DNA of 64,000 bases from contig CM018609.1 of assembly GCA_009192285.1 (NCBI GenBank), positions 1 through 64,000 of the forward strand, written 5' to 3'. The notes beneath the pieces were generated by a model. The model was not told the DNA's origin. It saw only the letters and a list, made by a program, of their open reading frames with translations, and made no database searches. This document shows, one piece after another, positions 58,602 to 64,000 of this stretch; position 1 is the stretch's first letter, and every line of letters begins with the position of its first letter. Source of the stretch: Morchella semilibera. Taxonomy: Eukaryota; Ascomycota; Pezizomycetes; Pezizales; Morchellaceae. A program made the translations under genes and the position numbers.

Positions 58602-59862
58602 GTAAGCATAAATCCAACAGTCCATGTGTCAAAGAGTTTAAGGAATTTAGGCTTCTCATGTGCGTGTGCCCTTGGTTTATGGTAAGACTTCGAAACACTG
58701 CTAATTGATAAACTAATGTAAAGCCAGCATATTGAAAGAATCCACCTCAGACCCCACACCTGTGATACATGCGGCTTACGGCTCGGGCGCGATATTGAGA
58801 GACATAAGAACAAATCTTGCAGCGGGCGGGGTTATAAAGCAGTATCCCAGGTTCCTGAAGTAGCGATTACGTTAGCGGCGAGGTTAAGGGATTATCGAGG
58901 TTCCGAATAGTTGGAACACCTCCTCATACAGGATGGTATAGTGGTGTATGACTACATGTATGCATGAGGTTGGTTGTTACTAATATATCTACCTATATAT
59001 CTACCCATTTACTGAGAATTTGCTAATCCGGGATCCCCTTATGTTCCTCTCTATAGGGCCCGAACCCAGATGTGGAGAATCAGACGGCGAGGGTGGCGTT
59101 GGTGCAGGTACCGCTAGCAGAGCCAGTGCAATGTCTCAAAACGATAACGACGGCCGCAACACAACCCCCCCGCCCAATGAGTTCAGCTTTGTGCCGGATG
59201 GGAGACTTTAGAGAATTGAACTATTTTGTTTTTCTTTGTTGGGGAACGTACCTGTACGTTTGCGACTGAGTGTGACATCGGTTATCCATAGTGGATTTCA
59301 TCTTGTATTTATGTATGTTACCTGAAGTTTACTAAATTCATAAATCGGGGCCTCCTTTTTTGGGGGGCGCTTGGTGTCAGCTTTCCATAAAACCTAGAAG
59401 CGAATCAATGAATATTGTACTTGATTCAGTCTAGGCTTTGCCGCCAGTCCGTATAAAACCATCAGACCGATTTTGCAACCGAGGTCTGATATGAGCAGGA
59501 TCACCCTCAATCTCCTCTGATTAGGCGGTTACTCTAATATTTGTCGTCCATTCAGACCCCATTTAAGCTCCCTTTTTAGCGAGTCTTCCACAGAGAAATC
59601 AGATGATCAAAAAATCTCTGCGGGAATGAGGGTTAGGGTTGGATAGGAGGACTAGGGTTGGAGACAAAGATATCCGTCCGACCTCTCTACACTTCTGCCT
59701 CTACACCTCCACCTCTACAACTTCATCTCTATACCATAATCCATACACCTTCATCTCTACACCATAGCCCATACACCTTCATCTCTATATCTTCACTATA
59801 GCTCCACCCACAGCCCTCCCCAATTAATCAATCATCGCCATTATCAGGATATAAGCTAATCG
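58602..59862. other. No gene firmly supported
   Basis: A short + frame ending at 59211 (GESDGEGGVGAGTASRASAM then SQNDNDGRNTTPPPNEFSFV) has an upstream TATAG acceptor-like site and could be a terminal exon, but nothing joins to it convincingly. 59680–59815 is the pyrimidine-rich repeat related to 8500–8725, preceded by GGGTTAGGGTTGG at 59630. Confidence 0.4.
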
Positions 59863-60029
59863 GTGAATTATGCAGTGAAATCAACGAACCCAAACGGGAA
59901 CGGAGCCAAACACTGCACCGCACTGCACTGTACCACACCGAACCACACCTGCCACCAAAAGGGGGTGCCGCCCAGACGAGCAAGGTCTCTGGTCGCTCCC
60001 GTCCAGACTGTCAAGAAAGAGAGGCCCGC

Positions 60030-60383
60030 CGTGTGGAAAACCGCTGCCATTACTGCGGAGGCGTGGGACACCTCCGGGACTGCCATCAATCACCCCCCTT
60101 CCAGAACCCGGCCCCCAGGATGAAGGGAGTCCGGGTATATGTTAAGACTGAAAAGAATGAAGAAGCCTCCGGCGATGAGGCGTTAAAATCTTTTTCCCTG
60201 GACTGGGTAGTGCCTTTTGTGATACACAATACCAGACCAAAACCAGCCAGTATGGGATATCCATTAAGTGAGGAGATTGCGGTTGGTTCCCAGTCGAGCA
60301 CCACTCTTAAGAGACCGAAGTCGCAGAATAAGGGCACAAATCCACAAAACGGGGGGCTTTCGCTGCTTTTATTCACACAATAG
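60030..60383 (+). CDS. Zinc-knuckle (CCHC) ORF, possible retroelement remnant
   Basis: The frame reads VENRCHYCGGVGHLRDCHQS near its start, a complete C-x2-C-x4-H-x4-C knuckle. It is followed by RVYVKTEKNEEASGDEALKS and a polar tail to the stop at 60383. Knuckles of this form occur in nucleocapsid-type retroelement proteins and in some host RNA-binding proteins. No protease, polymerase or terminal repeat is seen nearby, so this is at most a fossil fragment. Assignment is tentative. Confidence 0.4.
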   Translation, partial: RVENRCHYCGGVGHLRDCHQSPPFQNPAPRMKGVRVYVKTEKNEEASGDEALKSFSLDWVVPFVIHNTRPKPASMGYPLSEEIAVGSQSSTTLKRPKSQNKGTNPQNGGLSLLLFTQ

Positions 60384-61129
60384 GGTATGCGGCAGCAAGA
60401 AAACCCTTCCTGCCAACGACTCGCCCTAACAATGCATTGATGCGGTAATCAAAGTGAGGCTTCCACAAAGACCGAAGTAAGCACAAGACTTCCAAATTAC
60501 CCCCGTCAGGTTCTTGGTCGTTTTGGGGTCAGACCTGGCTAGGCGGACTTCATCCTGAACAGCCCCATTGAGATATTTCTTTTAGGATACTATGTTGTTC
60601 CGTGAGCTCAGTTGGGCCATGGGTTATTAGGCTATTATATCAGGCTATCGTGGACACCGCCAGAGAGGCAAGGTTTGAGCTCTAATGTCTTGAGATTGGG
60701 CGGGCCAGCCTCCTCTTGGCCCAAAGCTGCCCCTTTACGGTCGTGGCTTCAGGGAATTTATACTTTAATAAAGGTACAAATATCACAGGCAACTTCACAC
60801 GAGGTAATCTCAATGTGGGTTATCCATTTTGCTGTCCCCGCTCACCTTGATGGTGGAAAGCTCCTTCTCATACTAAAAATGGAAAGGAACACCGCACCTG
60901 CTGCATAGGCTACCTGGATAATTCACAACAACCTGGCAAAAACAACAGAAAACACATACTTCAACGTTTCGAGCAGATGTAAATATTTATCCCACTTAGA
61001 TTGGGAACTAAGAATACAATTCGCGATAACTCCTTGAGAAAGGCCGGGTAGAATGCTAAAGGATGATAAACGGTCTGGCGCTTGTGGCAACAGATCTAGC
61101 ATAAATAATCTAACGACGCTAACTGGACC
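60384..61129. other. Intergenic, 3' side of the kinase gene
   Basis: A + frame at 60612–60908 has no recognisable domain. The region should contain the kinase 3' untranslated region. Confidence 0.4.
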
Positions 61130-63997
61130 TCAGAGTTCATCTCTCCTCCCTTCTAGCCCAGAACCTATCGCAGGTAGCCTAATCATACGGCTAATTTCAC
61201 CCAGACATTGCGAAGCTGAAGGTCTCATAGAAGGGTCTGCCCGCAGAAGTGCCTGTATAAATACCTTCGATCCCTCACTCGCACAAGTTTCAAAGTCCCC
61301 TAAGGGAAGACCTACGTCACCTGAACAGAATTTCAAGAAACGTTGCATATCGACCTCACCGGTGGCCTCTGTCTCAATGGCCAGCCCAGTCTCACCTTCC
61401 GTAGCAAAAGTCAAATTACTCGATGCAAACGGTGTTGCGGAAGTAATCATTTCGAAAAAGACACACCCTGTTGACCATATGTCTAAAGCATATGGGAAAC
61501 GTTTCTTTCTGTTCTTTGGTGTCCAGAGGCCCAAAATCTCAGGTGCAGTATAGCCTACAGTCCCAACTCTTGTTCGAAGCTCTGTCTCCTTGATGCACTT
61601 TGATGTGCCAAAGTCTGAGATTTTAACTTTGACGGGGTATGGCGAAGCAATCAATATGTTCTGGTAATATTAGATCAGAGAGGTAATCAGCTAGAAATCC
61701 CTTGCACTCCAACCTATGGGTACGCAGCACCTAAATCATAGCGAAAGGTAGAGGTAACATATGGAAAGAAACCATACATCAACTCCCTTCGTCAATGAAG
61801 TAGTTTCTACATGTCCCCATGGCGACTCAGAAAGGAAATCATCGGAAGGTTCAAACCTGAGGTTTCAAGTCCCTGTGACAGATACTACGCTCATGGAGAA
61901 CCACGAGGCCCTGGAGCACCTGTGTCATAATCTCCAGAGCAGTTTCTTCCGAAAACCGAGTGTACCTTTTCAGATAGACACTAAGATCCCCATGCTCCAT
62001 ATACTCCATAGTGATATTGAGGCACGAATGTCTATCCTGGTACCAACCGAGAAAGCGTACAAAGAGATCATCTCGCTGTTGGCCCAAAATACTTAGTACA
62101 GCTACCCTAAACATCCGAGAGGTGTAACCTACATCCGCAACCTTTGCCAACGACTTAACCTCTCTGTAATCAGATTCCGGTCTATGAATACGCTTAACCG
62201 CCCGAACGTAGCCATCATGGCTTTCCTAAATATAATAAGAACGTTAATAGAATTCCACCATTCACAAGGTTATCATCAAACCTAACATGTACTGTGACTG
62301 TACCGAAGGCCCCGCTACCAATCACATGTTTTTCCAACCACCACCGGTTGATGGAAACCTCGCGGACCGCATCCAAAACTACAGCATGCCGTGGCCGATG
62401 AAACACGGATGACGACTCCGCGCTGAAACTTGTGTCTAACCTGAACATCTCATGGTCACCGGACATCATAACATTTATAGGCTGTTGGGTATCTGAAGCG
62501 CTGTAGCCCCCCGTTGCTGAGGGCTCCGATGTGTTCCCGCTATGAACTATAAGCGGTGTATTTCCTACCGCTGTATCGCCTGAGGGCGCGCCTTGGTTTC
62601 CTGTCTACACAACAATCAGCGCTTAGCTGCTGGTGGTACAAATATACCTACACCAGGCCGTGTTGCTGGGTTAAATCCTCCAATCCCCATAAGGCCACCA
62701 ACCATCGCCATTAGGAGATATTATCTTTGATACTTACATTTTCATCGTGGTCACATATATCAATATCCATCTCATCCTCCAAGCTATATTCAATGTCTCC
62801 ATTCCCTACTACAGAAGAGAGGCTACAACCGCAGCAGACATCAGGTGGAAGATGTCCTAAAAGTATATTCCTGACTTTGATGAACTACATGTAGTCATTC
62901 TGTGTATTAGCGCATGTCGCAGGGGAGTTACGTCCCGCGTTCTCTGCATGACACGGAAGTAGGGGAGTGTTGTCCTGACCCTTCCGGCAAATACTGAGGG
63001 GTTAGCTCTTCCGGGACTTTAGTCGTCGTCTAAGTCCACATACCTGTACTTGCACGCACAAAACAGTAGGAGTTTGACTCATCACTATATCTCCAGGCTC
63101 CAATTCTTTTCGCGAGCGGGCCGCAAAAGACTGCTGTAAGCGCTATAGTCAAGTATTAGCCATGACCATGTTGGAAGATGTTCCACCCAGTATTGACTCG
63201 TAGATATCCATCTCACAAAGAAACCACCTACCACCCCCTCGTCCCTGTTCTCTGAGTTTAGGTCTGGTCGTGGACCAATCAAGCTCTCTGGCAAAGCTAC
63301 CTGCGGCCTTGGATCCGGCACCCTTAGATCAGCACACACGCTCTACCCCTTCCAAATTGGCAGGATAATCTACCGGGCGATATGTTATGGCCAGGGCAAT
63401 CACTGGCTTCTCGGCAGAGCCCGACCTATCCCTTCCTTGAAGCACCGGCAAAATACTCCAGGGGTTATCCACATCAACCTTAGACACTCCTTGTAAGCTG
63501 GAACATAAATTTGATACGTCGGTAGAGCTCATATTATAGTATTCTCCTGCCTTTCCGATAACACGTACTGAACAAATTCCGCGGGGATTGGCGTAGCAAT
63601 AAACAAGGGAAATCTGATCGATGAGGTAGGCAATATTCTCGGTAGAACTTAAACTCAGGGTGGTTAGCTTTCGGCACATCTATATAGGAAGTTAGTTAAC
63701 TCCTAGCATGCAGAAAATAGCGATGGTTATATACGGACCAATTAGCAATGCTAGATCGTACAACACAAGGTTTGAAAGTTGTAACGCGCTCGGCATATCA
63801 CATCCGTCGGCGAATAGGGCTGAAACCATTCCAGAGGCCCGGACAGCCGGCTCGTCCAGCTGGTTATCATCATAAAACTTCCTAAGACTCGGCCTTTGCC
63901 TCTCGATATGTTCAATGAGCCGGGCCTTGCACGTGGCATCCAAAGCTGAACGATCTGGGTCAGAGATATCCGATATTCGAAGGTCTGGTTCGCTCAT
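61130..63997 (-). CDS. Serine/threonine protein kinase, multi-exon
   Basis: ATG at 63997 (MSEPDLRISDISDPDRSALD) opens an N-terminal region of ~350 residues, partly RKLTTLSLSSTENIAYLIDQ and WSILPVLQGRDRSGSAEKPV, which I cannot assign. An acidic exon (IEYSLEDEMDIDICDHDEN, ending at a GTAAGT donor near 62740) and another from about 62605 precede the catalytic domain. The kinase domain reads EKHVIGSGAFGTVTV (Gly-rich loop), YVRAVKRIHRPE (Lys), VRFLGWYQDR, ICHRDLKPQ|NILIA (catalytic loop, split by an intron at 61661–61856), ISDFGTSK, GTVGYTAPEIL and DIWSTGCVFFEM, ending with the stop at 61130. All core catalytic residues are present. A one-base frame break near 63331–63340 interrupts the N-terminal exon. 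Substrate unknown. Confidence 0.8.
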
Positions 63998-64000
63998 CGT

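Noticed and set aside
58240-58813. Cys/Ser-rich minus-strand frames that could pass for a small secreted protein
   Set aside because: Two overlapping frames are open at once, neither has a signal peptide, and the plus strand offers a cleaner ATG frame.
60030-60383. Full LTR retroelement around the zinc-knuckle ORF
   Set aside because: No terminal repeats, polymerase, protease or integrase signature could be seen within several kilobases.
61761-62096. Plus-strand frame opposite the kinase catalytic exon
   Set aside because: Antisense to the conserved HRDLKP exon; no independent support.

Overview
The window begins at a chromosome end of a filamentous ascomycete. The first ~175 bases are C-rich telomere-type repeats in the correct left-end orientation. 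Genes on the right carry short spliceosomal introns (two of 54 bp could be placed to the base). The gene types seen (a patatin-free alpha/beta-hydrolase–NACHT–ankyrin NLR, a JmjC-type protein, a fungal-style Ser/Thr kinase, a piggyBac-like transposase, a LINE tail) are typical of fungi. Pezizomycetes is a guess from gene style only. No tRNA, rRNA or CRISPR was found.

Layout. (1) 1–3.5 kb, telomere cap: a telomere of mostly 10-base units; a decayed array of CGTACGG-like motifs phased every ~42 bp (about 0.19–1.35 kb) interrupted by a transposon end; the 3' end of a LINE (about 1.45–2.5 kb) that runs straight into telomeric sequence; a 30-bp minisatellite (2.5–3.5 kb). (2) 3.5–30.6 kb, gene-poor: no gene I can support, but a 5'-truncated retroposon with target duplication at 7.55 kb, two TA-flanked MITE-like elements (9.6 and 10.2 kb), one further inverted-repeat element (12.05 kb), a hairpin (16.6 kb), and a ~20-base motif (GAGTGATAGCTCATGA-like) scattered through 9–27 kb, densest at 20.5–27 kb and there always on the + strand. 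(3) 30.6–47.3 kb: two copies of one ~5-kb segment carrying a JmjC-type gene. Copy A (30.6–35.8 kb) keeps the 3' half of the gene; copy B (39.0–43.8 kb) keeps the 5' half and is split by a 2-kb block holding a broken piggyBac-like transposase. Between and around them lies an ancient non-coding repeat family (38–46.4 kb). A second copy of the LINE 3' end sits at 47.0–47.24 kb, again joined to telomere-like bases. (4) 47.3–64 kb, gene-bearing: a multi-exon NLR with near-identical ankyrin repeats (48.3–53.3 kb, minus), a four-exon conserved-looking gene with an acidic run (55.4–56.9 kb, minus), a possible small exon upstream of it, a zinc-knuckle ORF (60 kb) and a protein kinase gene (61.1–64 kb, minus).

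How it fits together: the left half is a decaying subtelomere built of telomere-linked LINE ends, minisatellites and small DNA elements. The middle is a segmental duplication that mobile DNA has cut up. The right half is where ordinary, spliced genes start, led by a fast-evolving NLR of the kind involved in fungal non-self recognition. Several genes are interrupted by single-base frame breaks, so consensus errors in the assembly should be kept in mind.
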